This document shows, piece by piece, positions 12,001 through 19,900 of a stretch of 59,223 bases of DNA (its first letter is position 1; each line of letters starts with the position of its first letter). The DNA comes from a virus. The stretch lies in the IMG/VR virus record IMGVR_UViG_3300043772_000837, positions 1 to 59,223 of that record; one strand, 5' to 3'. Below the pieces are notes generated by a model. The model ran no database searches, was not told the origin of the DNA, and worked only from the letters and a program-made list of their open reading frames with translations. A program made the position numbers and the translations under genes.

Positions 12001-13924
12001 TTCTATTGTCCTCTTCTTCTTTTCTTTTAAGAATTTCTTCAAAGCTTAAGTTTTCTCCTTCTGTATTATTTAAATTTTTATCAGCTTTTTGTAAGTCATC
12101 AATAAAACTTCCTGGAAATGCAAACTCTATTGATCTATTATAAATACCTGGATCTGCATTAATCAAATTAATTTCTGCAGGAAAAGAAGATATAAATTCT
12201 AAATAGTCACCTGAGTATGGTTCTTTAGTATCTCTATTATATCTAATAAATTCTTTTTGATTTTTAATTAAACTACTGTTGATATTAATTAATGTAGGTC
12301 CATTTTTAAAACCTTCTCTTAAATATTGTAATATATCTTTTTCAAGATCTTGACGTTCTTGTTCAGTATATCCATTATTTTTAAGTTTTTCTAAATCAAT
12401 AGTACGGTTAATTACTTTACCAAATGTATAAGTTCCTGAAGAATTTTTAGTAGATGTTTTTTTATATAATTCAATTGTATTGTCAATAGAATTAAATTGA
12501 ATTCTACGTGTTGTATCTTTTGTTGTATCAATAAATTGATTAAGATATATTTGTTTTAATGATGCAGGAGGGTTTGGATCCATTAGCATAGCGGCAATTT
12601 CAGACATTAATTCCTCATTCATTCTAGGATTATTAATCTTAAATTCACCACCATTAATACGTACAGTTGTTTGACCTTTTTTAAAACTAGCTGTATCAGA
12701 TGTTATAACATTAATACTAGTTAATATTGATGCTATATCAAGTCCTGGAAATTTTGATAATTCATTTAAATAAATGATAGTACTTGATAAATTACTTGGT
12801 ACACCAGATGATACTCCAGTAATAGGGAGTAATATACTTGTTTTATCTCCTGACTTAATTTGTTCTTGTATGCCATAAAGAGCTTTAAATTCTTCTTGTT
12901 GTTGTTGTTTTATTGCTTTTACATATGCATCATAATCAATATCTGAATTTTGATCATATGTTTGTTGAGCAATTTGTTCTGGAGTTGCAACACTACTTTC
13001 AGTTGTATATACATTAGTAACAGTATATTCTTTACCGTCTTTTCTTACAGGTCTTAAAAATTGATATACAATATTACCATTAGCTTCATCAGTAATGTTA
13101 CCGTCTTTATCAAAGTATAAGAAATTACCATTATCATCAGTAATTACTAATAAACTTTGTGCATTTATAGGTATAACATCTCCTAGTTTACTACCTTGTG
13201 CAAGAATAGCAGAACTTCTTTTTAAACTTTCTTCATCATTTTTTCTTAATTTATCAGAATATTCTTTTCTAAAACCAACAACATCTTGTACTTTTAATCT
13301 TAATGTTTTACCTTGATATTTAAGTTCTTCACCTGGTAGTGTAGTATTTTGTAAGTCATTTATTTTATTAGTAACATTTATTGTTGTTTCTAATTCAGGA
13401 TCAATAGTCTCAATAATTACTTCATCATGCTGACCTTTTTTCTTAGGGTCAACTTTTACAAATTGTTGTAAAGTTCCAGAAGCTGCAGAAGCTGCTTTAA
13501 ATCTAGTTGGTAATAATATTACAGGTTGATCACTAGTTGATTCAACAGGTATTTTATTTTCTGCATCTTCTTTTTCCTTAATTTTTCTACGTAACTCTTC
13601 ATCAGAATCAGTAGAATATGTTTGAATGATCTCAGCAATACCAGTTTCTGATTTAAATTTTCTACTTAATTTATTTAATGCAGTTGTATCAATATCAATA
13701 TTTTCAAACCTTTTAATAGCAGCTAAACTAAGTAACCTTGGTACAGACTGTAAATATTTAGCTGCTACTTCTGGTGAAGTTTTATCAGCTATTTCATCAT
13801 ATAATTCTTTTAAAAAAGCTTCATGATCAAATGTTTCATTACTTGAAAAATTATTTAATTTAATTACAATAAGTTTATATAATAAACTTACAATTTCTGG
13901 ATCATTAATAGGACAAGTTATCAT
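1..13924 (-). CDS. Giant polyvalent virion RNA polymerase protein (3' end outside window)
   Basis: An open frame of at least 4641 codons starts at ATG 13924 and is still open at the left edge. The start overlaps the upstream stop as TAATG. Domains seen: a zincin with HEAWH (863-867) and candidate third ligands Glu907, Glu908 and Glu912; a beta-like RNA polymerase barrel (PIYKLHYYG, Lys2120; MHKFS, Lys2139; SGSK, Lys2178); a beta-prime-like barrel (RIPND near 2469, then SDYDGDKLF with Asp2503/2505/2507); a conserved polymerase C-terminal part near 2680-2790 (LQAGVS, FLTQPLI). After these come ASCH-like, AlkB-like, SLOG and ART-like domains and an HEILGH metal site. Family knowledge: crAss-like phages package such a single-chain polymerase and inject it to transcribe early genes. 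The polymerase call is strong. Roles for the other domains are inferred, and no domain is recognised before about residue 780. Confidence 0.9.
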   Translation of the reverse strand, partial: MITCPINDPEIVSLLYKLIVIKLNNFSSNETFDHEAFLKELYDEIADKTSPEVAAKYLQSVPRLLSLAAIKRFENIDIDTTALNKLSRKFKSETGIAEIIQTYSTDSDEELRRKIKEKEDAENKIPVESTSDQPVILLPTRFKAASAASGTLQQFVKVDPKKKGQHDEVIIETIDPELETTINVTNKINDLQNTTLPGEELKYQGKTLRLKVQDVVGFRKEYSDKLRKNDEESLKRSSAILAQGSKLGDVIPINAQSLLVITDDNGNFLYFDKDGNITDEANGNIVYQFLRPVRKDGKEYTVTNVYTTESSVATPEQIAQQTYDQNSDIDYDAYVKAIKQQQQEEFKALYGIQEQIKSGDKTSILLPITGVSSGVPSNLSSTIIYLNELSKFPGLDIASILTSINVITSDTASFKKGQTTVRINGGEFKINNPRMNEELMSEIAAMLMDPNPPASLKQIYLNQFIDTTKDTTRRIQFNSIDNTIELYKKTSTKNSSGTYTFGKVINRTIDLEKLKNNGYTEQERQDLEKDILQYLREGFKNGPTLININSSLIKNQKEFIRYNRDTKEPYSGDYLEFISSFPAEINLINADPGIYNRSIEFAFPGSFIDDLQKADKNLNNTEGENLSFEEILKRKEEEDNRNPVKVEARDIIANSKSEEFLNKVKNYPGNTNINPTDNFLLVAYFKAAIKEKNYTKEFANSIKNEIQSLLPLNPLSVEQVKMIEDEIDAIKEVPSPSQTQAEIKDQVEVPGAPDPINNATTNGMFTDNDIDDDIFKGLFRRGSKDEKIAREKVIAARTWWNSPELAPLRKVISLEHVANLVNSDVYASFITNASKIANPDGTLGKITANTAKGSVFQNLTIYHEAWHGFSQLFLSKQDKIDLYEELRNYTTPKGATPYATKSYLELEEMLAEDFRNYVKTGKAKASSPKRNTLFRRMVEFLKQLFGKGLKKFNNKDVLINSLNSPMAKELFDKLYIGDINKYTPLIDNSMFYSLDRGVPSVNNKRNVVLSKQDSTLAVSSIDGIFSQILNTINEKARVAGKSGAKGANIAVFLEPSRRAALYVQAKKELESKLKIEKDKLAKVEGIVNFSTLTTLQEIKDNAAGVFVNSEGKNKFIFLKSQIDDFTILEPSLKANGDRVKGEKYHGIKIVSDFYKHKTILNGKVPADIMVVTSMAQAEEQLKNYIDGNSKAYTKVIDNKLENPVLLTEDQEFIQDNIRILQTMLDNYGDENSGLVKYHMENSDFEISKTKYELDVIDENNDEAISENDLENSGRDIETFNDVKKHKQSLLQTMSKETTMLLKSLIKTDGNNVVKNRLGFPERVDFIKVFNIVAKTIGGVRDRELAYNLLKAEASKFPEIQQLIDFKYPDPNTKNSYEFDISRQFLQDFGKPKVTYKIVLAVPDEESGTIDFKLAEASLAISNITGRWQTEFVSASPSRYIKKTPDNESELNLQNILTDFSKKDELVISKAFDFAKAIGINLTVNDNIKSDFDSKLEYYGIPFMFNIVKDFAQIEQDLNNPATAASVSSAQKTFLNKFKANPIEVLRTAVPINILTTFPKGINENTQITRLAELQAKYGYDSATTGVITADGNTAYEDVNYSFMTGFVDAVNSVSNIRDLWTKNEYSHMAYLNPNTNTFTKNLRILNEIFDMHTGAKKPGKSLQLMNVNGTSQITEDENGNSNTEGTVTADLDPIGKGLQELHSMLGGGVSEFNRMSEKKNAYGLKVVGGIVGKTDPISYATKGADTDLYVDVIQFANNGNGEIYAINNHFLGYIQSEFDRIVKFKGNRREEYLNFTGFNNKVNDVNGVEKYAGEVFNDFDDILSKDTQNQLYALADQYANSNEVNIPLVQYLKTNSKLLKDIQTDITNYFDTVTEKYKTLYFDKLPYISKSILVKAGVPKEKLLTRKQVEEAQEDPKNIQTVLKAFMYNDWIHRFEVSSLMFGDRAQWNHGKEEQPKRIPGAQSDGIGFLYDQSSRDFINDVFNKTTETYGAKLTRESEDNTKYDSFKYSDVLNTAVIKDAQRESIYLAEYQAAWKKNYIEVNNYSEEEADRLVELDSKPFRKDKMDESDGIAYMTLDAYRTLHKTGRGWSVAQEALYQKVVAGETISTQDAKEFFPIYKLHYYGSLKNDLLPAMAMHKFSVAPLIPGVYPETSELGKLHKKMLKDNVQYVTFKSGSKAVTLTNGGNVDNLFANSNENSINEDFTFTVNPIFMANLKEVTVINEYYKKTLPIATQTRVIILDNLYNDGKLTNSDNAPLVNDYKNVVRDYSIVLKDELLNKIGYSLNEDGNYEGDITTFVQVLREELGNRDIPEQLLKLLNTTKEGKLSIDLSLHPQAETIEKLLLSIIQTTLIKQQTNGEPLTQMPSTFTNGIWDDQYKTLTNPADIERLLGTNTLPFYNINKTTGKTNLMKVAIALQGEYKNLLKAKDLDGNVIGTIDRLNELIKDDKWLEQNRDAISLFGPRIPNDATNTIEGAEVWHFFNESFGNAIILPTEIVAKAGSDYDGDKLFMSMPNVDKDGNYINKGIDNYDALLKETIALEKDGKLGKDRLKSGQLIELQKKYLQNLYLKKSIDLLTLPDNFGYLTKPNQTYLVEKYAEDLQKLGTGYNRYESATHGSPKKSVGPKDKQKDVVSPTRQNEISHQLYLHDANLSLEPSLGVQANFTKSHVLYKTVGVNMPATYTTSYTNFSVNRVIKSLIELPMVMRLKHNTAINEAGKEVISLSGEKTQLGTRITDINSHALNGILDRAKNSFPFDLKLVPEAINTLNYMLQAGVSEEEIFYFLTQPLIVEYIKDQKLRKSPYYSIVYGESKGSKTTASANAIIQNMINVKGVDFTSYLADINLLKLKATLESYAASAKKSKEAYNVKLKDESILYTLTPEEIINKINNGDIDPTTIKKIFNSNAKDAFEEVTESKELFTDKNYAFTTQAFSNAFLPEGIINIDFLKKHIKDSSSPAALTLFFNYLELEQQYEGMSELEKVFSPDKIKLTTAQQVIKREEAYKNLYENSKVDKASLERLTKQSVLSSFNQDKLILDLVTPLFPLRLSNEISSYITKLFNDPTESRKIRNKFGTGIDGQEFFTKKYQNAIVAYIYQNYMSRFVNADGTLTNIPESYNGKPVLVNNDINTNVIIDKDSIIINSDRVRTEYQRKVYLSANKNVGYTGDKFAKDPFNTLNSYYRYTIEKELLRTSIPIESLEQNKDFLNLLNTYNTADEAYESYISEKALANTYNRSYIVGTAKYSYTEKVLNIIKEFENTNLKDKYPILAQLAPVKTKKAVKLIQLNDKQIAKGVLGEIYINNLINLANPIIKKVDDPIDNQRISDVFKDFSLMMFYQHGVGNSKLGFVNAIDPEVYTESMTKFSQQFLNNYLSDDSLTDVYNMLMAPGNLFGNFEIKDVENEKPYSKADQLTPFELPGSTSPVANIPQNKISGVASFGSTVTANDEVIKVLGANAHSIDMIESGLRTRTTRSESEMAKYAVKVGDIIKHFGKSADGSTKTILAKVTAIHPKGTPGFKGTWNKEGWRSEDVNVIDRFKDGAAAIEFEIINNNQTPGSTSVNKKVIKNEKGLIIINNAIPTEKTIDIVKNNKDFIQETSFKQTNGSVSWGYGMQWIRSSALTDKQKQGVQIGKQIGGQEVTEEMVNQLLAGTEAKKIKGMPLYVYTNIDINGNRLPNIPNEIIEILLEQGIDVSQYDASYNSVYDKNDKGSLIVHQDNTEFNTSPIITVSLGRPMKFITYQLKDSSNYSFGTNAKNRYELTLNTISNKLVAGKLAPELKRQKNFKGDEVIGYGELTPGNLAKYAKMVGEESAALDALANSIEKIEEHTLTNGAVLVFSKENRNVFHEIIFDEETDALPMPKGFPELTINKAYKGLGKPDQMVKTKDYRVVLTLRKVNGTKELDVVDTNKLTASQPTQVPTPIQPISDIDNSNKPVLNSLPNKSSIPTMTYAGIGSRQTPQEVLNKMTEVAKYLDGLGYTLQTGFTFKDKNTGLDEEGADKAFSDGAQNKILFGPSGIRKTINGETSVDTYNPNVTTKSTDVVKEVHPAPEKLSPGALKLMARNTNQIFGKNLDSTVDFVIFYAPETNNPLRPKGGTGQAVEMARRKGIPTINLANSNWREELKTALANRSTQSPTKVEVKAFRTSGTFSSTVDYAQRGSGTYYALDKPFQELGRTDKVEEVNVSYNPSKTLDATTEEGQSKFMEIKRKAVEGKTFDEIKDLNDAVSQEMMNNGYESLIGWIDEDVPNVGRELVIYPTQSSTDTNYQLPQNRELEEYVASEKTIRDLAARMSDRIGIPFIFESDRTKEYKGKLESDRQVLDADPEDGVTYGNVKNTAFINLAYATLDTPIHEILGHPIIRAIKNNTKGTFYEPKYDNSLNQWVIEEHKIDDYDVHFFNTKKEADAFYKSKQSQLYQNLLKELETGKGKEVLDRIKRDYNKKFERGKSFTFEGKDYIADNASKTGYRDKYGNDVESNELEISLFAYELKHKDKIYYTLEEQQEEALVELLGMMTAGKLDAVKDGNLISLLKRLLKEIKTFVKDLLKQKEIEINKLPDNMTLGDISDILAYSNSKLILPGNEVEYTTPDNQKFKTYQEASNHISQLVKNIKDVDLDNIKIENKGIPNHFQKDTYQGDRDYTDWYSFND
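420..960 (-). other. C-terminal HExxxH metal-site domain of the giant protein
   Basis: LDTPIHEILGHPIIRAI gives His4346, Glu4347 and His4351, with three residues between Glu and the second His (HExxxH) instead of the usual two. A Glu-rich helix, EEQQEEALVELLG, follows near residue 4498 and could give a third ligand. The HELLGH signature of dipeptidyl peptidase III (M49) has the same spacing, but the rest does not look like that family. A zincin-like PolyVal domain is the cautious call. Confidence 0.55.
1160..1545 (-). other. Probable ADP-ribosyltransferase-like (ART-PolyVal type) domain of the giant protein
   Basis: Residues about 4130-4255 show FRTSGTFSS, then GSGTYYALDKPFQELG, then KVEEVNVSYNPSKTL, and finally NNGYESLIGW and GRELVIYP. 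The order Arg start, 'G-Y-Y/F-A' strand, 'V-Y-NP' strand and 'GY(D/E)-l-I' followed by 'e-VIY' is that of ART-like domains in phage polyvalent proteins. It is divergent, and the catalytic Glu cannot be assigned with certainty. Confidence 0.5.
1590..2100 (-). other. SLOG nucleotide-binding domain of the giant protein
   Basis: Residues about 3944-4112 start with YAGIGSRQTPQEV (Gly3948, Gly3950), continue with EEGADKAFSDGA, and end with VIFYAPE and KGGTGQAVEMARRKGIPTI (Gly4090). These are the hallmark blocks of SLOG Rossmann-like domains, which bind nucleotides or nucleotide-derived ligands. Free-standing phage proteins with the same 'YAGIGSR-TP' start are common. Here the domain is fused between AlkB-like and ART-like parts. 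Confidence 0.8.
2240..3115 (-). other. AlkB-like 2-oxoglutarate/Fe(II) dioxygenase domain of the giant protein
   Basis: Residues about 3603-3895 match the AlkB pattern in order: WGYGMQW at the front; SLIVHQDNTEF with the HxD pair (His3711, Asp3713); PIITVSLGRPMKF, the 'siSlG' strand; GAVLVFSKENRNVFHEI with the second iron ligand His3842; and YRVVLTLR with two Arg six residues apart (about 3884 and 3890), the spacing AlkB uses to bind 2-oxoglutarate. An insert of roughly 75 residues separates the SLG strand from the second His. AlkB enzymes remove alkyl groups from nucleic acid bases. Confidence 0.8.
3290..3590 (-). other. ASCH/PUA-like domain of the giant protein
   Basis: Residues about 3445-3545 contain MIESGLRTRTTRS, then KVGDIIKHFG, then TWNKEGW. 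The order 'small residue-Gly-x-Lys/Arg-Thr-x-Thr-Arg', a GDII beta turn and an aromatic, acidic end fits ASCH-type PUA-like folds, which bind RNA or modified bases. The fit is by eye, so the fold is likely but not proven. Confidence 0.55.
6350..7720 (-). other. RNA polymerase core (two double-psi barrels) within the giant protein
   Basis: In the giant frame, residues about 2070-2525 contain both halves of a single-chain DNA-dependent RNA polymerase. The beta-like half carries Lys2120, Lys2139 and Lys2178 in a pattern typical of crAss-like enzymes (PIYKLHYYG, MHKFSVAPL, FKSGSK). The beta-prime-like half carries GSDYDGDKLF, whose three Asp residues (2503, 2505, 2507) would hold the catalytic magnesium. 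Beta-like before beta-prime-like is the order known from crAss-like phage and YonO-type polymerases. All motifs lie in the frame set by ATG 13924. Confidence 0.9.
11160..11420 (-). other. N-terminal zincin metallopeptidase domain of the giant protein
   Basis: Residues about 835-920 read as a gluzincin-like site: TIYHEAWHGFSQLF gives the HExxH pair (His863, Glu864, His867), and LELEEMLAEDF about 40 residues later supplies a Glu third ligand (907, 908 or 912). Zincin domains beside the RNA polymerase are known in crAss-like giant proteins. It could release the polymerase from the precursor or cut a host protein. Neither role is shown by sequence. Confidence 0.8.
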
Positions 13925-16900
13925 TATTGACAATTTATAATTTTATTAAATAGACTATTTTTAATGTCAGATTCATTAGCTGTTAAAGCTTCTTCAAATG
14001 CTTTATTTTCTAATGTGTCACTATCAATAAATTCATTAACAGTGTTTTGTGATTTTTTAAGAGTTTCATCTTCTTCAGGAGTAAGATTGTATTCTCCTGT
14101 AGGTGATGTTGGATTATAAACTTCATTTTCAAGTTTATAGTTTTCTTCAAGTTCTTTCATAGTCATTTTAATCTTTGTTTTATCTGAACCTATAATAGTC
14201 ACATTACCATTTTTAAATCTTCTTGTTATTTGATATGAATTACCATCTGCATCATATACCATAGTTCCTACAGTATATGGATCATTTTGATTATCATTAA
14301 CAAAATTAGACTTCTTCTTTTTTGTAGGTGTTTCTTCTTCTTCATTAGTTTCAGGAGTCTCAACTACATTTTCAGTAGCCGTTGCCACTGCTTTTAATGG
14401 TATTACAGAGTTAATTCTATCTTGAACTGTCTCTATATACAAAGGTATAAATTTATTTGAATTTACTCCTTTATCTAATATAGTAAATTTAGGATTACCA
14501 AAAGCATCTAGTACAAAATTTCCGGTTTCTGGATCTATTTCATATTGAATATTATTAAACAAAGTAGGGTTGCTTGGTTTACCTGCTGTTAAAACTTGTT
14601 CAGTATCTTTATTAGATTCTCTTTCAATTGGGAAAATATGTATAGTTGGAGTTACTCCAAACATGTTTTCATATAATCTACTATATGCTGCTTGTTGTAA
14701 TGTAAAAGATTCTCTTTTAGCAAATACTGGTGTATTTTCTTTTGTTTGAGTAGAATTAAATATGTTCCAAGTTCTTTGTTCACCTGTTTTAATATCTACA
14801 ATTCTAGTAGTACCATCTTTATCTACAATAAGTAAATCTATTTCTCCGGCTATTCTATCTTTAGCCTTATTTGGTAAAATAATATCAGAATCCCATACTA
14901 CTAAATTGTCACTAGCAATAAATATATCACCGTTATCAGCTTGATTTTTTAATTCTGTAAGATATCCATCAGGTCCAAACAAAGAGTCATAAGCTTCTCT
15001 TGTAATAGCTCCTTCAACAAATTTTGGTTGGATACCTTTACTAAATAAATCTTTTACAGCTTTGTCTATATAGTTACCTGCAGTTCTACTATCTGCATAA
15101 GTATTTTCAGAAATCAATTCTAATACATCTTCAACAAGATTTTTTTCTTCTTTAGGTGTGACATAATCAGTTTCTGCAACTAATCCTAAAAATCTATCAC
15201 CTTGCCATACTTCAATTGCATTATTAAAAACTTTACCATCTTCTGTTTGATAAACAGGAATTAGTCTTAATTCAACTTCTTTACCATAATCTTCTGGTGT
15301 GACAGTACGGTCATGATTATAAAAAATTACTTTTTTATTTTTATCCCAATAGTCTAATGACATTGATACTCCAGTACTACCCTCTACTTGATTAATAACA
15401 CCTTTTACTTTTAAGTTAGAATCTAGCATTTTAACTATATCATCATGATTAGTTTTATTTTGACCTGGTGTTACTGGTTCTTCTGTGACTGTTTTATCAT
15501 TATTAGTAAATAATTTACCATTTTTAAAATAGCCGAAATTAAATTTAGTTGGGATTTTACCTTCACTCATTTCTGGATAATTATCTAACATGTCAGATTC
15601 AATTTTATCCAAATCAACTTTATTATTTATTGTTGTTTCTCCAAACTCAGATTTAGGCCAAGCTGTAATAAATACTCCAAATTGATTTCTATGTGGTGAA
15701 TTTCCATCTAATAAATTATTCATTAAAGTTAAAAGACCTTTTTTACTAGTTAAACCTATTGTTCCTTGTAAACCTGTACCTAAACTATATTCAAATTGAC
15801 TATTAAATATATCTTGAGCAACTTGATCTTGAGTGACATGAGCACCGTAAATCATATCATCAGGTAAAGCTTCAATTTGTTTTTTTAATTCAGCTTTTTT
15901 AGCTTCTATGTCAGATTGATCATTACTAGGTTGACTCATTTCAAGTGCAATAATCTCTTCAGCAATTTTTTCTTTAGCTGTTATATATTGTTGTTCTTTA
16001 ACTGTTTCATCTTTAAGTTTTGCATCAGCTATTTTAGTATTTAATTCTGCAATTTGTTTTTGTAAATTTTTAATTTGTACATCAACAGGTTCAACAACCA
16101 TTGATTTTAATCTTGATCTTAATTTTTCAAAAAATATACCATCACTACCAGCAATATTTCTTTTAATTAATTCATCAATAAATTTATCAACTGAATCATT
16201 AGTTAAACCTTCAACTTCTATAGTTTCAGCATAAGCATCTCTTACATCTTTTTCAGATGTATAATTATAACCTTCTTTTTTAAGTTTATCTACAACATTA
16301 CTTACACGTCTATGAAACTTACCATTGATTCTGTAAGCTATAGCACCTTTCTTTAAACCAGTAACAGTGTCATCTTGTTCTAATACTACACCGGCCTCAA
16401 CAGATTTTTTATTTAATGCCTGTAATCTTTTAACATTTTCAATAGCTGCTTTTTGTTCTGGTGTATATTTTTTTTGTGCTCTACCTTTTATTACTCCTCT
16501 TAAATTAGTTAACTCAGTTTCTAGTTCAATTATATTTTTAGAAAAATTTGTAGTAGTATTATTTTTTAAACTCTCTATTTCATTTTCAATTTTAATAATT
16601 AAAGCTTTAAGATCATCAATACTTGCTTTACTAGTATCAGTTTTAACTCCTTTAAATTCTAAAATATAATCTGCTTTATCTTCAACTGGAGAATTTTTAA
16701 CATTGTAAGCTTTAATAATAGCTTGAATATCAGGAGTTTTAATAAACTCAGTTAATATTTCATTTTCTTCTTCTTCAAATATATTTAATCTATCATTTAT
16801 ATCAGGATATGTTTTTTCAAGATAAGCATTAAACAGAGGTAATATTTCTTTTTGATAAAAATTAGCATGCTCTTTTTTTATTTGATCTCCTGTTACATTT

Positions 16901-19900
16901 TCAGGAATAGGTGTAAATTCTCCTTCTTCTCCTTCATATGTAATATCTTTATTATACTCTTTAAGAATTTCATCTCTTTGTTTTTGATATTTATCTTGAA
17001 TTTCTTTTTTAAGTTCAGGATCTACAGCTTCTGTATATTTGAATACCGTAGCTTCATATGCACCAGATTGTGTAAAATCTGCATCTAATTCATCAACTGG
17101 TACACCATTAACATCATCATATTTTAATACACCATCTTTATCCAAAAAGAAAATTTTATTAAGTTTTGGATTCTCTGGGTATTTTAATTCTACATATTGT
17201 TCTGGTTCTAGTTGAGATTTAATAAATTCAGTATCTGTAATATTAATACTATTAGTTTCAAAAGTTTTTACATCAGCTCTTGTTTTAGATTTAGCTAATG
17301 CATTTAATTCTTCTTGTTCCTTTTTATTTATCTCTTCAAGTTTTTTATTAAATGTATCTTTTAATGTACTAGTTCCGGTTTTCTTTTTTACTTTACTTGC
17401 TTTTAAACTATCTTTTTTTTCTAAGTATTCATTGTATATTTCATTATACTTTTGAGTACCTCTTTTGTAAACCATCTTGTTTACATTGTCAACAAATTCT
17501 TTTGGTGGTATTCCATTATCACTATAATTAGCATAGTCTTCTGCACTCATATAAATACCAACATCAGCTAAAGCATTCATTAATGTATTATCCTCTACAT
17601 TATCAAGTTCTCTGTCAACCATTTCTTTATAGTAACTTTCTCTTCTTCTATAAAGATCTTTCATCCATTCTTTAGTTCTTTCAACTTGTTGAATAAAACC
17701 ATTTGGGTCATGTAGTAAATTTACATAACTCATTAATTTTCTAGATTCTTTATCTAGTTTGTGATGATCTGCTAATAATATAAATGATTCTTGTATGTCT
17801 TGATCAAACAACATATCATCATCATTAGAAATCATCTTTAAATACTTCTTATATCCATTAGCATAGTTAGCATAATATAATCCTATGTTTTCTTCAGAAA
17901 ATTCTCCATATTGTTCATCAAGAGCTTTTTCTAATTCTTCATCTGTTACAGGTTTTTCACCTTTTTCTTTTTGTAACTTTGCTTTAAGTTTTTCAGTATT
18001 ATCATATCTATTAAAGAAATTTTTAAAGTTATTACTAGCATCACTTAAAATTTCATATGCTTCAAGTTTTTTAGATTTTTCTTTTAATTGTTTTTTACTT
18101 TGAGGATCATCTAAATCTTTTAATGCTGCAACTTCATCAGTAAGCATCATTATTTCATTATTTAATTTATTACCATCAAATAAAACTTCTGAGTCAATTT
18201 GACTCATTCCTTTTAATGGGGTTTTAGATAAATACCTAGATACAATATCTTTTTTTCTTTGCATAGTATCTTCAAATGTTTCATTGAAATATACAGCATG
18301 TTTAATTGCATCATTCCATGCATAGTGTAATGCTACATCATCTTCATACTGCATAACATTACTAGCATCAACATTTTCAATATCAACAGGATTAGGAAAC
18401 TTTTGATTATAATAATCTCTTCTTTTTTCTATTCTATCAATTTTAGTTAATGTGTCATCAATTCTAGCTTGGTATTTCTTTGCTTCTTCTTTTGGTATAG
18501 TTGGAATATTTTCTTCAACTTCTTCTGGAGACATTTGTTGCATTTCTTTTAGTTTATCTTTAAATACATCTAATGTACCAGTTCTCATTAACATGTCCAT
18601 TTGAGACATAAAACCATCATGATCAGCATCATGTGCTTCTTTAGTTGTACCAGTTTTTTTAATAGAACTAACTGCATCTTGTACACCATAATTAAACATC
18701 CTTGTATCAAAGAAATCTTTCATATCAATTTCATTTAATTTTTTTACAGTATCTGTAGCAATTTTTTCTTTTTCTGCTTTGTATTGTTGAAATACTTCAG
18801 GTTTAAACATTCTGTTATAACCTACTGATAAAAAGTCAAATGATTTATTAATTGGTGAAGCTAATGTACCCATAAAAAATCCTGATGCAAATGTTTCAAG
18901 ACCTTGTGAAGACATTTGTTTTTTAGCTTCAGCCATCATATAATCTCCTTGTGTCATAGAGTTATATTGAGATATACCTTTAGCATATGTGTGAGACTGT
19001 ATTACAGGACTTTTAAATGAATCTGTATAGTATCTTTCATTTGCTCCAGAGATAATCTCTTGTAAGCTTTCTTGTACCCCCTCAGTAAAATTAGCTTTAG
19101 TATATCCTAATGTACTTTTTAAAGATTTATATACTGGTTGTTTAGCCCAGTTTTTTACATAGGTTTTAAAGTCATTAGCTTGAAATTCAAATTGTTTTTT
19201 AGCTTTATCATATACAATGCTACCTAATTTGCCAAACTTACCACCCTCTACAGTTTGTAATTCTTTAACTGTATTTTTCATAAAGTTGTTAAGACCTCCT
19301 TTTGGTCCTACAATGTTTGGAAAAGTAATAGTATTAGATCCATAGATTAATGCAGTATTCCAATATAAAGTATTAACAGCTCCTTTCTTAGCTTGTTTAA
19401 TCATTTCATATTGTTGTGCATCATCAGGAGAAGTACCATGTTCTTTATAATATTCATTATATAAATTATCATAAATTTTATTTTCAACTGTCCCGGCTTC
19501 TAATCTAGCTTCAGATAAAGCCATATTTATATTACGGACATCTTTATAAAACCCACCTGCAGTTTTATATGCTTTACCTAGATTAGTAAAGTTGTTTATT
19601 TCACTACCAATTTTTAATGTACCTTGAGCATCTTTAAATCCTTGCAAAGTATTTTTTAATGGATTAAATGAAGATGATGATAATGCTTTTGTACTTTCCC
19701 AAAACTTTTTAGCACTAGAAAAATTATCTACAGATTTTAAAGTAGTATTAACAGCTTTCATACCATCAATAGCTCTATCAACACCTTTAGCAATTTTACC
19801 AACTTTTCTTAAATTGTTAGCTGTTGTTAAAAATAAACTGGCACCTAATGTTTCTGGAGCCAATAATATACCAGCTACTTCTTCTACTACAGCTTCAGTC

